Shown: positions 21,831-33,279, numbered from the stretch's first letter. The stretch: 64,000 nt of DNA from Bos javanicus (GCF_032452875.1 NC_083869.1:119480001-119544000), one strand, 5' to 3'. Numbers and translations are program-made. Notes: generated by a model from the letters alone, not told the origin.

Positions 21831-22278
21831 TACACCGACCTGGCCACGAGAAGGTGGCCTCGTACCTCCTCTGCTGGGAAAGCCACCCCACTCGCTCCGC
21901 CTTTGCTCGCTGAGCCGAACCCCTAGCTTCCACCAGCTCACCCCCAAACAGTCTGGTCTTTGGGTGAAGAGAAGAGGGTCATGCAGATAGATCCAGTACA
22001 CCCCACTGTGAAGAGTTCTTTCTTGTTTTCTACTCCTCCCTGCCCACTCCCCTTATCTAGAAGCAGTGCCTCCTCAAAGCTCTGACTATCGTATATCCCC
22101 TCCCTCCAAAGTTTTGCAACCTCTTATCTCTGGAGAGAAGTCTACATAAATCACATGAGTATATAGTGCCACAAAACTATCCAATCTCTCATCTATTCTC
22201 CTAAGGGCTCTTTCAAAAAAGTCAGTTATTTTCCCATAAATGCCTTTTCCATCTCCCCTTCCCCTCCTAAGATGATAT
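21831..22278. other. Unique sequence
   Basis: Pyrimidine-rich unique DNA without exon or named repeat. Confidence 0.4.
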
Positions 22279-22527
22279 GTGTGTGTGTGTGCGTGCGCGC
22301 GTCGTGCGTGTGCTCTGCCGTGGCTTCAGTCATGTCCGACTCTTAGCGACCCCCATGGATTGTAGCCCGCCAAGGCTCCTCTGTCCATGAGGCTCTCCAG
22401 ACAAGAATACTGGAGTGGGTTGCCGTGCCCTCCTCCAGGGATCTTCCCGACCCAGGGATCAAACCCATGTCTCCTGCATCTCCTGTCTTGCAAGTGGATT
22501 CTTTACCACTGAGCCACTGGGGAAGCC
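22279..22527 (-). mobile_element. Bov-tA SINE with GT/GC microsatellite tail
   Basis: Reverse Bov-tA (cttcagtcatgtccgactct to ctttaccactgagccactgg, then ggaagcc). Its left (3') end has expanded into an alternating GT/GC tract at 22279-22310 (tgtgtgtgtgtgcgtgcgcg), which grows from the gcacgc-type tail these SINEs often carry. Confidence 0.93.
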
Positions 22528-23719
22528 TTCGTAAGTTGATATATAAGTCCCCTAATTCTGACCACTGCCTGGAGTCACATTGTTCTGTGAATTTCCATGC
22601 ATGCATGTAAATTAAACATCTGTCTTTTCTCTTGTGAATCTGTATTTTGCCAGATTAATTTGCAGGTTCAGAGGTACTGAACCTAACAGGGTAGAGAAAA
22701 GATCATTATCTCCCAGATAATGCCGAGTTAGATCTGGAGGGAAAAACACTCCAGATGGAAGGAGGCCTGTAGACCCCTAGCTGCTTCTTGATTGTCAGAA
22801 TGGATTTGTGCTCGTTTTTCTTCTGCCTGCTTGCTGTGGGAAATTCACCACAGTCTGCAGTGCAGCCCTTGGCTCTGTGGGCCAGAGGGGATCCCTTTCA
22901 GCAGGACTGACTCACACTAATCAAACTCACCAAGCACTGATGTAAAAATCAGAACGCTATCTTCCAAGTTTGCAGAGAAGCCTGTTTGGCCAGCAAGATG
23001 CTCACATTAGCAGGTCTGGACAGTCTCTCTCTCTCTCTCCCAGTGTGTGAGTCTGAGAGGAAACGGCACTCCAGTGAGAAGGTTGCTGGGTGGGCCTGGG
23101 AGCTGGCAGGAAAAGAAGCTGGTAAAGTTTGAGGCCAAGGCCCAGGGAGAGAGAGAAACTTACCATACTCTCTTCTCAGCTTTTGACACTTGTTCCATGT
23201 GCTCCTGTATCAGTTCAAGGAACAATTTGTCTTTAAGTTTTCACTTGGCTTGATGGTCAACTGCAGAGGCTCCTGCCTCTAGCTCTTGGACCCAGTTCCG
23301 TGCTCTGCTGCTAACCTGCTCCCAGGTCTTCATCACAGGTCAGGCGAGCACCACACGTCTGTGCCAGGGACGCAGGGACCCTGGCAAGCAAGCGGGTGCA
23401 AGGAATGGCACAAGGGGTCCCACAGCAAGAGTTTGGGGCACATATCTTCATGTATTCCTCACAAGGCCCAGAAGGAATAGGAGGACCACAACACCTCACA
23501 AAGCCAACAGGTGCCATGTGGGCCAACCCCAGAAGATGATGGCTTGTGGCCAGGCTTCCAAGGAGGGGGCCAGCCACACACAGCACATAGGAGTGGGCAC
23601 TGGAACCCCAGAGAGAGGGCTGGCAGGGTAACTGTGAGAGCGGGAGGGGCCCCAGGCAGGCTGGGCGGAATTCCTCATCTTCTCTGTGTCACAGGACCCT
23701 CTGGAGTCTGGTGAAGCCA
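22528..23719. other. Unique sequence with a short TC tract
   Basis: (TC)n at 23025-23040. Several frames of 60-90 codons around 23286-23720 have no recognisable features. No exon supported. Confidence 0.4.
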
Positions 23720-24680
23720 CCAGACCCCTCTCATAGTGAGAGCTTTAAATGCATAAAGTAAAATACCCAGGATTACCAAGGAAGCAAATTATATTGAAAT
23801 ACAATGACCATATGTGATTGGTTAAGGTCAGTTCAGTTTTCAGTCGCTCAATCGTGTCCGACTCTTGGTAGCCCCATGGACTGCAGCACACCAGGCTTCA
23901 CTGTCCATCACCAACTCCCAAAGCTTACTCAAACTCATGTCCATTGAGTCAGTGATGCCATCCAACCATCTCATTCTCTGTCGTCCCCTTCTCCTCCCTC
24001 CTTCAATCTTTTCCAGCATCAGGGTCTTTTCCAATGAGTCAGTTCTTTGCATCAGCTGGCCAAAGTATTGGAGCTTCAGCTTCAGCATCAGTCCTTCCAA
24101 CGAATATTCAGGACTGATTTCCTTTAGGATGGACTGGTTGGATCTCTTTGCAGTCCAAGGGACTCTCAAGAGTCTTCTCCAACACCACAGTTCAAAAGCA
24201 TCAATTCTTCGGCATTCAGCTTTCTTTATGGCCCAACTCTCACATCTATACATGACTATTCGAAAGACCATAGCTTTGACTATATGGATTTTTGTCGGGA
24301 AAGTAATGAAATGTCTCTGCTTTTTAACATGCTGTCTAGGTTTGTCATACTTTCCTTCCAAGATATTGTGATTGTAAGTCTTTATTAATGTATTAAATCA
24401 GGACCAGATCTGGTGGTAGGCTTAATAACCTCTATGATTTTTAAGTCATGATGAAGGTAGACAGTTTTCAAAATATCTGCACCGACTGTTCTGTGATATG
24501 AAAATAGCTATGACTTCTATTGTGACGAGATCCCGGGAACTGCCTATACTACTTGTGGTGAGATGCCTACAGGCACAAGAGAAGGAAGTGCTAGATTTCA
24601 ATAAAAGATTATTTAAAATAGACATGAAAATTTTTCCTGTCCAAGTTCACCAACTCCTAAAAACTTAACTGCAGGCTAAG
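23720..24680 (+). mobile_element. Old DNA-transposon-like repeat split by BovB
   Basis: The flanks of the BovB piece (aaatgcataaagtaaaatac, caaattatattgaaatacaa on the left; cttaataacctctatgattt, gatatgaaaatagctatgac, gtgctagatttcaataaaag on the right) look like one ancient mammalian interspersed repeat, probably hAT-class. The family is not certain. Confidence 0.4.
23827..24366 (-). mobile_element. BovB (RTE LINE) 3' end, frame largely intact
   Basis: Reverse-oriented BovB 3' end: Bov-A-like tail cagtcgctcaatcgtgtccg at the left, then the region encoding the C-terminal part of the polyprotein. On the minus strand 24361-23840 reads without a stop for 173 codons and contains the family's conserved block ELWCWRRLLRVPW and the tract LDGITDSMDMSLSKL. 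The element is 5'-truncated and lacks the reverse-transcriptase catalytic region and the endonuclease, so it cannot move itself. Flanking words tgtgattgg-ttaag and tgtgattg-taag look like a target duplication. Confidence 0.9.
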
Positions 24681-25221
24681 AATCTGAGTGAAGGTTTGGA
24701 GTGCACCCAATGGGGAAGAAAAGATGGGTTTCTAGACCATCTCACCCATCCAGAGTTCATTTCTGCCATTCAAATAGAAACTGGAAGGTACAGGAGGGGC
24801 AGGGGAGATGGGGAGGCTGGGGGCTCGTCAAGCTGCTGCCAGCGCACTTTGCCCTGACTGGAAGCAGGCATGGAGTCTGCATGGGATAGGTGCCCTGTCC
24901 CAGCCTCCAGGCCCTCTGGTGACCAAAGGAAATCAGGGCTCCTGTCCTCCTCATTCCTCCGACTCCCATCCAAGCCCACCCTGGTTCACTTCACTTCAGG
25001 GGGAGCCCAGAGACTCTCTTCCTCCCCTGAGAGCCCCTCTTCCTTCCCTGAGGCTCACTTCCTCTCAATACGGGGCCAACAACAAGGAAGGGGGAAGTCC
25101 ATCTACTCTGCTATGCCTCCACCTGAACCGGTGCTGCGGGTCTGAATCTACAGACAGGAGGCCAGACACTCCATTTGTCTAGATGATCCCCTTTTAGATC
25201 TGTGGGCTTGGCATATATATG
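24681..25221. other. Unique sequence
   Basis: Moderately GC-rich, with overlapping 60-124-codon frames on both strands at 24701-25182 that lack recognisable domains. Confidence 0.4.
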
Positions 25222-25386
25222 AACGTGAAAGTGAAGTCACTCGGTCGTGTCCGACTCTTTGCGACTCCATGGATTGTAGCCTTCCACGTTCCTCCATCCA
25301 TGGGATTTTCCAGGCAAGAGTACTGGAGTGGGTTGCCATTTCCTTCTCCAGGGGATCTTTCCGACTCAGGGATTGAACCTGGGTCC
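25222..25386 (-). mobile_element. Bov-tA SINE, truncated
   Basis: Bov-A body gaagtcactcggtcgtgtcc to ccatttccttctccagggg and a short piece of the tRNA head ending gggattgaacctgggtcc. The A-box end of the head is missing. Confidence 0.9.
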
Positions 25387-25693
25387 ATGTATATTTATAT
25401 ATTTTTTAGTTTATTTTTTTTTTTGGTTTGCTTTTCCACTTTGTGTTTCATACTTTTTTTAAACATACATAAAAGTAGATAAAATGGACTCCCATATTCT
25501 ACAGCTATCAACCTTTCACAACACTCCCTTTATTTGTCCCTTTATAGCATAATAATGGTCACTCCCAAAAGTCCTAGCTTGAACAGCTATATGCAGTACC
25601 TGATCCTAGATGGTCCTACACGGGAGGGAAAAAAAAATCTATTAAGGACATCTTGAGGTCAGTTGATAAAAGCTGGGATATAAACAATAGTGC
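25387..25693. other. AT-rich sequence
   Basis: T-rich opening (25400-25425) and AT-rich DNA with possible old L1 traces (cataaaagtagataaaatgg). No gene. Confidence 0.35.
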
Positions 25694-25815
25694 GGGGGGT
25701 TCCCTGGCTGCCCAGTGGTTAGGACTCAGTGCTTTCACCGCCGAGGCCTAGGTTCAATCCCTGGTAGGGGAACTAAGATGCTGTAAGATGCATGGTGCGG
25801 CCAAACAACAACACG
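25694..25815 (+). mobile_element. tRNA-Glu-derived SINE (CHR-2/SINE2 type)
   Basis: ggggggttccctggctgccc, aggttcaatccctggtaggg, gaactaagatgctgtaagat, ggtgcggccaaacaacaaca. A short tRNA-derived SINE without Bov-A. Confidence 0.88.
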
Positions 25816-26914
25816 AGGAGTGGTGCAAATAGAAATGTTATCTCAAAGTTATATTTACTCAAGTTGGTTTTAAAAATTACGGTTATGTAAGACAGACTCC
25901 TTATTCTTAGGAAATAAAGAGGAGTAAGAGGCCATGATATATGCAACTGACTTTCAAATGTTGCAGGAAAAAAAGTGTACACATATGTACATTTAAACAT
26001 ATATGTGTATATAGAGAGAAGGAGAAAATTGAAAATAAATAGGGAAAATGTTAAGATAGGTGAATCTGAGTAAAAGACATAGGAGTGTTCTTACACTATT
26101 TGTATTCTTGCAACTATTCTATAGGTTTGGGTTTTCAGAAAAAACTTATCAAAAAACATATTACCTAACCAGTGAGGAGCACTAGTGTGGACAATACGTT
26201 GTACGACCACGCAGTTCATTTAAATAGTCTACAATGGGCAATACAGCTTGATTGGGAGGTGGGTCTGGGGTTCAGGATTTAAGGAGTTCCAGTCGCAGTT
26301 CTGTGTTCATTCTCTGCCCCCGCACATGTTTGCATCCGTCTGAGAGGCTACAGAGAGTACTCATAAAACCAGCGCTGCTGCTGAACAGGGACTAGTTGCA
26401 GGACACTGGGGCCAGGGCAGGAGGGCCTAAGACTGGATATGGGCTGTGGGCAGGTGGACAGCGTTAGGGGCCAATCCTGTTGGACAGAGAGCTCTTCTAC
26501 CCCAGGTTTGTCCCTGCTGGTGGGGGCCCTGGAAACCCTCCGGGGCTGGAGTTCCACAGGCTGCCCCCCCACCCCCCCTCACCTGTGCCCTGGCCTGCAG
26601 CAAGCTCCTGCTGGGGGTGTCCCTCCACCTCATTGACACTGATGCCCAGTAGAACAAACCAGAACAAGAGCCAACTGTCCACGCCCTCACCCATCACCTT
26701 GGCTTTTGTCTAGAGCCCCCGAGAATTCCAAGAAAAGATCTCCTAGGCAGAAGCATTCTGCTCCATCATGTAATTTTCTGTACCCCTCTCTGGGCTGAAA
26801 TTTAACATAATAACTCTAATCTCCCAGACATTTTTGCCTCAACTCGTGTGCCCCCTCCCTCTGCACTCTTCTCACATCCTTGAAACATACGTGTAACAAA
26901 ATCAACAGCTGCTG
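25816..26914. other. Unique sequence, AT-rich then GC-rich
   Basis: 25830-26250 is AT-rich with nothing recognised. 26400-26660 is GC-rich and contains C-runs (26563-26579) and a good splice-acceptor-like tract before 26602 (see rejected items). Confidence 0.4.
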
Positions 26915-27035
26915 TTTACTGACACTTTTTGTGCATCTGATCCTTTACTCATCCCAAGAAGCTAAGTACTATTATTCCATTCTGAACAGTTTGGTAAACA
27001 TTAACCAAGTTCACCCAGTTAGAAAGTTATGGGGC
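26915..27035 (-). mobile_element. MIR SINE fragment
   Basis: Reverse MIR: aagctaagtactattattcc, attctgaacagtttggtaaa, accaagttcacccagttaga. Diverged. Confidence 0.5.
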
Positions 27036-27198
27036 AGATCTTCCATCACAGGAAGGCCTGGAAGGGGCAGGGCAGGAAGGCTGCACGTGGAAGGCATCTC
27101 CACCTCAACCCAGAGGTTGAACTGTCCACTCTGGAAAGCCCACATGGGTGAGGCATGTCCAAGATTTATGAATCTCCATGAATATGGCTGGGTATCCT

Positions 27199-27410
27199 GA
27201 GTACAGACTTGGGAACTGGCTGCTTGGATTCAAACCCCAGTTTAGCTGACCACCAGCTGGGTGACTTCAGGCAAGCGACTTAACCTTTCTGGACCTCAGT
27301 TTCCTCCTTTGTACAATGGGGATAACAATAGTCCCTCATGGGGTGGCTGTGAGGATTAATGAGTTACACACATAGAGACTGTAGGTCAGAATAAGTTCTT
27401 TATACAAAAT
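27199..27410 (+). mobile_element. MIR SINE
   Basis: Nearly full-length forward MIR: gcttggattcaaaccccagt, ctgggtgacttcaggcaagc, acctttctggacctcagttt, acaatggggataacaatagt, ggctgtgaggattaatgagt. A well-preserved copy for so old a family. Confidence 0.85.
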
Positions 27411-28220
27411 GCTGCCTCTGTGCATCTCTCCCTCAAAGCCACTAGATTCAGAGGGCTCAGCAACTTTTTGAAAATCAGTTAATGAGTTCAGCCAATAGAG
27501 AGGTGATCACTAAAGTAGTTATCTCTTAAGAAAGTGCAAAATCTGAGAAAGAGAAGACTTAGGTCAAGGTGGGAAGATTTCAGGAATTGTGTGTGTGTGT
27601 GTGTGGCCTTTTTAAATGCAAGGATACACAGCTCTCTTATCTTGAGGGGAGGTGGCAGATGCAGAGAGCTGAAACAAAGGCTTTCACATTTTATTTTTGT
27701 AGGGTCAGCGTTTAAAAAAGAAAAAAATTAAGCATTTACGAACCGTTGCACACAGAAAAACTTATTAAGAAAAAGTCTTTTTCAAATACCTTCTTTTTCT
27801 CAATTCCTAGTCAGCCCATTGCATGTGGGGCTGAAAGTTTGGTATTACAATTAATACAGGAAGTTTTCCTCAAACTAGCTGGAGGGCTTGGAATTTCCAA
27901 CAGGGACAACAGAAAGGAATATTCTCAGCTGGGTCTTTTTTAGTTAAGAAGGTTCCCAGTGCCAGCCCAGATGTAATGTGAACCCATAGCCTGCCCTCCC
28001 AACAGTAATTTATCAGAGATGGATAGCTGTTGCCCAGCTAGCGAGTTGCCTGTGAACGGATGTGTTTTGAGACTTATCTGGGAGAAGGTCCTCTTCTCCA
28101 GGACTTTGTTGAAGGAATTTATGCATCTTCAGCTAAAGACTGGACCAGCTGCTTGCCAACCCAGCATTGCTGGGGTTCCAGCACCCCAAATCTTCCCTCC
28201 AACACATCACGCTTTGAGTT
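27411..28220. other. Unique sequence with (GT)n
   Basis: (GT)9 at 27586-27604. Frames at 27534-27943 and 28019-28279 have no recognised domain. No gene supported. Confidence 0.4.
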
Positions 28221-28221
28221 C

Positions 28222-28640
28222 TTTAGAGCAGTACTTCTCCATGGTAAAATGTGCAAGGAACTGCTGGAGGTTTTTGTAGGTCTGGGGTGGGGCCCCAGAC
28301 TCTGCATTCCTAACCAGCTCCCTGAATATTCATTGGAAGGACTGATGCTGAAGCTGAAGCTCCAATACTTTGGCCACCTGATGGGAAGAGACAACTCATT
28401 GGAAAAGACCTGGATGCTGGGAAAGACTGAAGGCAGGAGGAGAAGGGGACAACAGAGGACGAGATGGTTGGATGGCATCACTGACTCAATGGACATGAGC
28501 TTGAGCAAACTCCAGGAGATTGTGAAGGACAGGGAAGCCTGGCGTGCTGCAGTCCAAGGGGTTGCAAAGAGTCAGACATGACTGAGCGACTGAACAACAA
28601 CAACCAGCTCTCAGACACACGGCCTCACTTGAGAAGGGAG
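28222..28640. mobile_element. MER5A-like DNA element split by BovB
   Basis: Left part tagagcagtacttctccatg, tctggggtggggccccagac, tctgcattcctaaccagctc and right part after 28610 (tcagacacacggcctcactt) resemble MER5A, a non-autonomous hAT element whose consensus includes ggtctggggtggggcctggg. BovB landed within it. Confidence 0.55.
28321..28601 (+). mobile_element. BovB (RTE LINE) 3' end with target duplication
   Basis: gaatattcattggaaggact, gaagctgaagctccaatact, ggatggcatcactgactcaa, ending catgactgagcgactgaaca plus (aac)n. A 9-bp target duplication aaccagctc lies at 28312-28320 and 28602-28610. The frame EYSLEGLMLKLKLQYFGHLM is open to the 3' end, as expected of a fairly young BovB tail; it is far too short to be functional. 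Confidence 0.93.
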
Positions 28641-28735
28641 GATCTGGAGTACTTGACCTAGAGGGTCCCTGGTTCCTAATCTTGCTCCTTTGCATTTCCA
28701 CAGTTTGTCAATGTCTATTAAAATGTGGCTGCTGG

Positions 28736-29033
28736 GACTTCCCTGATGGTACAGTGGATAAGAATCCGCATGCCAATGCAGGAGACACATGTTCAATCCC
28801 TGGTCCTGGAAGATTCCACATGCTATGAAGCAACTAAGCCTGTGCTCTGTAACTACTGAGCCTGTGTGCTGCAACTACTGAAGCCGGCACACACTAGAGC
28901 CTGTGCTCTGCAACAAGAAAAATCATTGCAACGGGAAGCCCCTGCTCGCTGCAACTGGAGGAAGCCTGTGTGCAGCCACGAAGATCCAGTGCAACCTAAA
29001 AAATAAAAACAAGAAATAAATAATTTAAAAAAG
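28736..29033 (+). mobile_element. Long tRNA-Glu-derived SINE, 17-bp target duplication
   Basis: Head gacttccctgatggtacagt, B-box region atgttcaatccctggtcctg, body of gcaactactgaagccggc-type words, A-rich tail ending ataatttaaaaaag. A perfect 17-bp duplication taaaatgtggctgctgg at 28719-28735 and 29034-29050 fixes both ends. Confidence 0.96.
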
Positions 29034-29050
29034 TAAAATGTGGCTGCTGG

Positions 29051-29784
29051 ACAGTTCCTAGTGGAATCAGTATGAACAGAACCACTGCATCCCTTATTCC
29101 AGATGGATTGGCAGAATTTGGAGACAATGTCATCATGCTACTAGTGCCAGCTCCCCAGAGGGAGTCTTCTCATGCTAGGCCTGGTCCCATGGAGGGGTCT
29201 GGGTTGTACGGGGACCGCAACCCTCCCACCTGACCCCTACCTTCCATGAAGTGCCTCAGCTGCCAAGGCAAAGCATACATTTCTCAACTGCCCATAAAAC
29301 AAGTTTCCCCAGGTCCTTGCAAGATGGCTCCTACTTATAGGGTGTGCCTCCTCCGTCCATCTGGGGAACAAAAGCCATTAGTCAAGTACTCAAAAATGGA
29401 AACATGTTGTTGACGGTATACAAGGAATCATACTCTTCTAATTTTTCACATGTTGAAAATTTAATATACATTTTTTACAATTTAAAGCAGTTTGTTCTCA
29501 AGGCAGATGACCTTAAAAGTACATACATAGAAAAAGTCTCTTGCTTCATTATCACTCACAACAAATTTGAAAGTCTGAAGAACTATAAAATTCAAGATGC
29601 CTAAGGAAAGCAGAGAAACTACTATTTTCAGTTCATCCCCTCATATCAGACCTAGTTGTAATTTCCAGTTTTATAAAGTAGTCCTGTAGCCATTTGGAAG
29701 ATTCTAGAATAAAGGACAATGTGCTCACTAAGTAGTTCAGTTGGGAGCTCTGCGTTTGTCAGATGTTTTTCCCATAAGAACCAC
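29051..29784. other. Unique sequence
   Basis: AT-rich from 29340 with no repeat named. The 86-codon frame 29344-29604 has no recognisable domain and I do not call it a gene. Confidence 0.4.
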
Positions 29785-29975
29785 TGGACCTTCGAACCAG
29801 GCACTTTTCTTAGCCCTTTAAATGTATTAACTCAATTATTCACCAATCCTACAAGAGTTACTACTATTATCCCCATTTATGAAAAGAAAAATGAAACTCA
29901 AAGGAAGTGACTTGCCAAGATGACACAGCCAATTGGAGGTGAGCCCAGGCAATCCATTGCTGTTCTAAGCACAGT
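29785..29975 (-). mobile_element. MIR SINE
   Basis: Reverse MIR: ccaggcacttttcttagccc, tttaaatgtattaactcaat, tactactattatccccattt, aaactcaaaggaagtgactt, ccaagatgacacagcc. Confidence 0.75.
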
Positions 29976-30054
29976 GTTTCTCATACTGGGGCCAGGCCCC
30001 AGGGCACTTGTCCCTACAAGGTATGAAAGCCTAACCCTCTAGAGTTTTCTGAGG

Positions 30055-30415
30055 CATATTCACACAGTGGAGTATTATTCCGCCATAAAAAGGAATGGAG
30101 TACTGTTACCCTCTACCACCTTGATGAACTTAAAAACATTATGCTAAGTGAAAGAAGCCAGACACAACGAACACATATCCTATTCTTCCATTTATATGAA
30201 GTATCTAGCATAGGCAAACCCACAGAAACAGTAAGTAGATCCATGGTGGGGTTGAAGGGAGGGGTAGATGAAGGGTGACTACTGAGGAGTACCAGGTTTC
30301 TTTTTGGGGTGATGGCTGCCCAACTATGTGAATATATTAGAAACAACTGAGTTATATATACTTTTAACGGGGTAGATTTTATGGTATGTGGATTATATCT
30401 CTGGACAAATAAGGA
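30055..30415 (+). mobile_element. Old L1 3' fragment
   Basis: Forward L1 words: acagtggagtattattccgc, cataaaaaggaatggagtac, gctaagtgaaagaagccaga, atgaagtatctagcatagg, ggtgatggctgcccaactat, gatttt-atggtatgtggatt. No open frame. Confidence 0.75.
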
Positions 30416-30514
30416 GAATACTGAACATTTAGTAAACCAAACCTGGTAAAGGGTGGCAGAATATGTTACCCCCAAATATGCCACTTTGGTGTAAGGATTA
30501 TTTTTAGCTAAACA

Positions 30515-30728
30515 AGTGTGTGCATGCTGTGTCATGTCTGACTCTCCAACCCCCTGGACTGTAGTCCGCCAGGCTTCTCTGTCCATGGGATTTTCCAGGC
30601 AAGAATACTAGAGTGGGTTGTGATTTCCTCCTCCAGGGGATCTTCCCGACCCAGGGATCGAATCCACGTCTCCTGTGTCTCCTGCATTGACAGGAGGATT
30701 CTTTACCACTGAGCAACCTAGGAAGCCC
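30515..30728 (-). mobile_element. Bov-tA SINE
   Basis: Reverse Bov-tA: tgtgtcatgtctgactctcc, ctagagtgggttgtgatttc, cttcccgacccagggatcga, gattctttaccactgagcaa, cctaggaagccc. Confidence 0.94.
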
Positions 30729-30882
30729 TCTTCTTATTTGGACATAAATTTGCAGAGGTGGCCCCTCTCCTCTCTACCAGGAAGAAGTTAATCACTGGAG
30801 GCAACCCTGGACACCAGTCTTGAGATGCCAAGAGAGGAACTTAAATGACAAACCTTCTTAAAACTAGCCCTTATCTACCACT

Positions 30883-31155
30883 GCTGCTGCTGCTAAGTCA
30901 CTTCAGTCATGTCTGACTCTGTGCGACCCCATAGACGGCAGCCCACCAGGCTCCTCTGTCCCTGGGATTCTCCAGGCAAGAATACTGGAGTGGGTTGTCA
31001 TTTCCTTCTCCAATGCATGAAAGTGAAAAGTGAAAGTGAAGTCACTCAGTCGTGCCTGCCTCTTAGCGACCCCATGGACCACAGCCTACCAGGCTCCTCC
31101 ATCCATGGGATTTTCCAGGCAAGAGTACTGGAGTGGGGGGCCACTGCCTTCTCCG
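30883..31155 (-). mobile_element. Bov-A2 SINE (dimer)
   Basis: Two monomers: gctaagtcacttcagtcatg to ccaatgcatgaaagtgaaaa, then gtcactcagtcgtgcctgcc to actgccttctccg. A perfect 11-bp target duplication tatctaccact at 30872-30882 and 31156-31166. Confidence 0.96.
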
Positions 31156-31166
31156 TATCTACCACT

Positions 31167-31554
31167 AGTACTCTATATATTTACCTTTGTACAATTTGTT
31201 CCCCTAGAAACTCAAAGTCCTTTCCTTTCTCTTGCCACTTTTGTAAAAGTTCATTGTTCTTGTGTCAAGATGCTATACAATAAGCTCCAGTTCTACCGCC
31301 CCATCAAGTTACTCCTCTCTGGGTGCTCCCTTGTGTACATGTCATTACATTTTAATAAACTTCTGTTTATTTTTCTCTTGGTGATATTTTGTTAGTGTAC
31401 AGGGCTCTGGTCAGAGAACTTAGAATGGGTAGAGGAAAAAGATTCTTTTTCTTCTCCTGCTTATGCAGAATCCTTCATTGTTTGGCTCCTCCTTTCTGTG
31501 TCTCAGTTCCTGTCACTCCCTCCCCCTACCTCTCATGCCCAGACTTTCTGGACT
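31167..31554. other. Unique sequence
   Basis: No gene seen. The 31160-31400 block is T-rich and contains tttaataaacttctgtttat, a poly(A)-signal-like word without supporting gene context. Confidence 0.35.
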
Positions 31555-31855
31555 TCAGTATTTCAACTTTAATGTGTCCTTTTCCTCTTCAAGAGTCTCA
31601 GAGAATGCTGGGCTCAGCTGAAGGATCACTGCCTCCAGGGAGCCTCCCTGGCCCTCTGCCTAAGTCACAGCCCCTGCCACCTCATGTACCACCTCACCAT
31701 CCTACACTTGCCACCCTGGTAATTTGCTCAGGGTATGGCTTTCTTGTTAAACTTTAGGCTCCATGAGGGCGGGGATGAGTTATCTTGTTCACTGTTCTAC
31801 CCCCTGCCACCAGCTCACAAACAGAGAATGCACTTAGAAATGTGCTGAACAAAAA
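31555..31855 (+). mobile_element. L2 LINE 3' fragment
   Basis: Forward L2 tail signature: ctttaggctccatgagggcg, gggatgagttatcttgttca, ctgttctaccccctgccacc, following a pyrimidine-rich stretch ending ccaccctggtaatttgctca. Ends near an A-rich run at 31852-31866. Confidence 0.75.
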
Positions 31856-32549
31856 AAAAAAAAAAAGAAAGAAATGTGCTGAACAGAGACCTCAGGACCC
31901 AGTCGCAAAGAGAGAGCACTGTGGCTTTGAGGGAGCCCTGTTGCTTTAAGTAGACAGAGGTCCTTCTCTGAGGGTTGCAATTAATCTTGAGCCCCCTTCT
32001 CCAGGCCCTTTCAAAGCTGAGAGTCGGACCTTACATGGTTCCACTTCATAGAGAACTTCTGTATTTTACTCCAGATAACACACATGCCTGATGCATCAAG
32101 CACTTGACTTGTTTCTCAAATGAATTTTAAAGCTTCTCTTTCCTTGACTAAAAGTTTGAGCAATCTTAGATGCTGTTCGGGGAGGAACTAGGTACACAGC
32201 TGTGATCTGCAGGGAGCTACAGTAATGTTTTCTCAAAGGCAACCAGCGAGTTGATCGTGCTACTTTCTTAATCAAGAAAAGCTAGCTTCGTTCAGCTCAA
32301 CTGTTAAAAATAGACAATCTTTCACTAAGCAAGAGACGCAGCTATCATTTATCAGTAATGCTGGGTGTTGGCATTCCCACCTTGCTAAAGTTTAGACAAA
32401 TAAGCATGGACATAATTATAGATCAGATGGAAGCCGCAGACTTGGTGACTGAGGTTGCAAAGCAGATGCCTCCAGCTGGATGAAACATCTCTGCTCCACT
32501 GTGGATTAGTTTATGAACTTGGGCAAGACTTAAAACCCTAAATCCCAGC
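31856..32549. other. Unique sequence, possible conserved noncoding element
   Basis: A tandem of gaaatgtgctgaacagagac and gaaatgtgctgaac brackets the A-rich run at 31839-31885. The stretch 32220-32460 is AT/GC-balanced, free of named repeats and rich in short factor-site-like words (ttatcagtaatgc, ttaatcaagaaaagc), a profile typical of conserved enhancers; conservation is untested. Confidence 0.35.
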
Positions 32550-32756
32550 TGTGCTCAGTTATTCAGTCATGTCTGACTCTTTGCGACCCCATGGACTGTA
32601 GCCCGCCAGGTTCTTCTGCCCATGGGATTTCCCAGGCAAGAATACTGGAGTGGGATGCCATTTCCTTCTCCAGGGAATCTTCCCAACTCAGGGATCAAAC
32701 TTGCCTCTCCTGCATTGGCAGGTGGGTTCTTTACCACTGAGCCACGTGGGAAGCCT
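32550..32756 (-). mobile_element. Bov-tA SINE
   Basis: Reverse Bov-tA: gctcagttattcagtcatgt, ggagtgggatgccatttcct, ctcctgcattggcaggtggg, ttctttaccactgagccacg, aagcct. Confidence 0.95.
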
Positions 32757-33279
32757 GTAAATGAGGAATCATTCCTTCCCTCCTCTTGAACTGACCCTAT
32801 TCTGATCTGCAAAACTTCATTCCTCGGAGCTTGGGAAACTCAAGTAAGGCATTTATGACCTGAAAATGTGCTACAGCAAGAAGAGAAAGGAGGGAGGGCT
32901 AAGGAGGCTTTTCCTCCCAACCCCCAGAAATGATCACGAGTGGCAAGTTTTCTCCTGGACCATGGGATGCCAACATTCTAGAGCTGGGGTGCTCCTCAGA
33001 CATTACCCAGTGCTGTCTCCTAACTGCACAAGACCAAGAGGCCCCACAGACAGCGAGCAACCGGAGGAACAGGAACTTCCCAAGCCCCTCCTAGCTCCTT
33101 TTCCATTTGCCCACCCACAGCTCTCCCACTTAATCAAAAAATGCCACAGGCTGTGTGTATAACATGAACCAAACTTAAGACACAGAAAAACATTGGCGGG
33201 AACCACGCCAGTTTATTCAAGAGCAGTTGTCCTGGAAGGTTGGGTTTACTACTTTTCCTGCTTTCCTGAACTTGAAGTA
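32757..33279. other. Unique sequence
   Basis: No exon or repeat recognised. Frames at 32866-33206 overlap on opposite strands without domain signal. Confidence 0.35.

Noticed and set aside
26439..26652. Possible terminal exon after the acceptor-like tract ctgtgccctggcctgcag (frame KLLLGVSLHLIDTDAQ to a stop).
   Set aside because: A single acceptor-like word with a 16-codon tail is expected by chance; no poly(A) signal, partner exon or protein match recognised.
28060..28581. 173-codon plus-strand frame.
   Set aside because: Its second half is the BovB 3' end; the first half is unrelated unique and MER5A-like sequence joined only by chance absence of stops.
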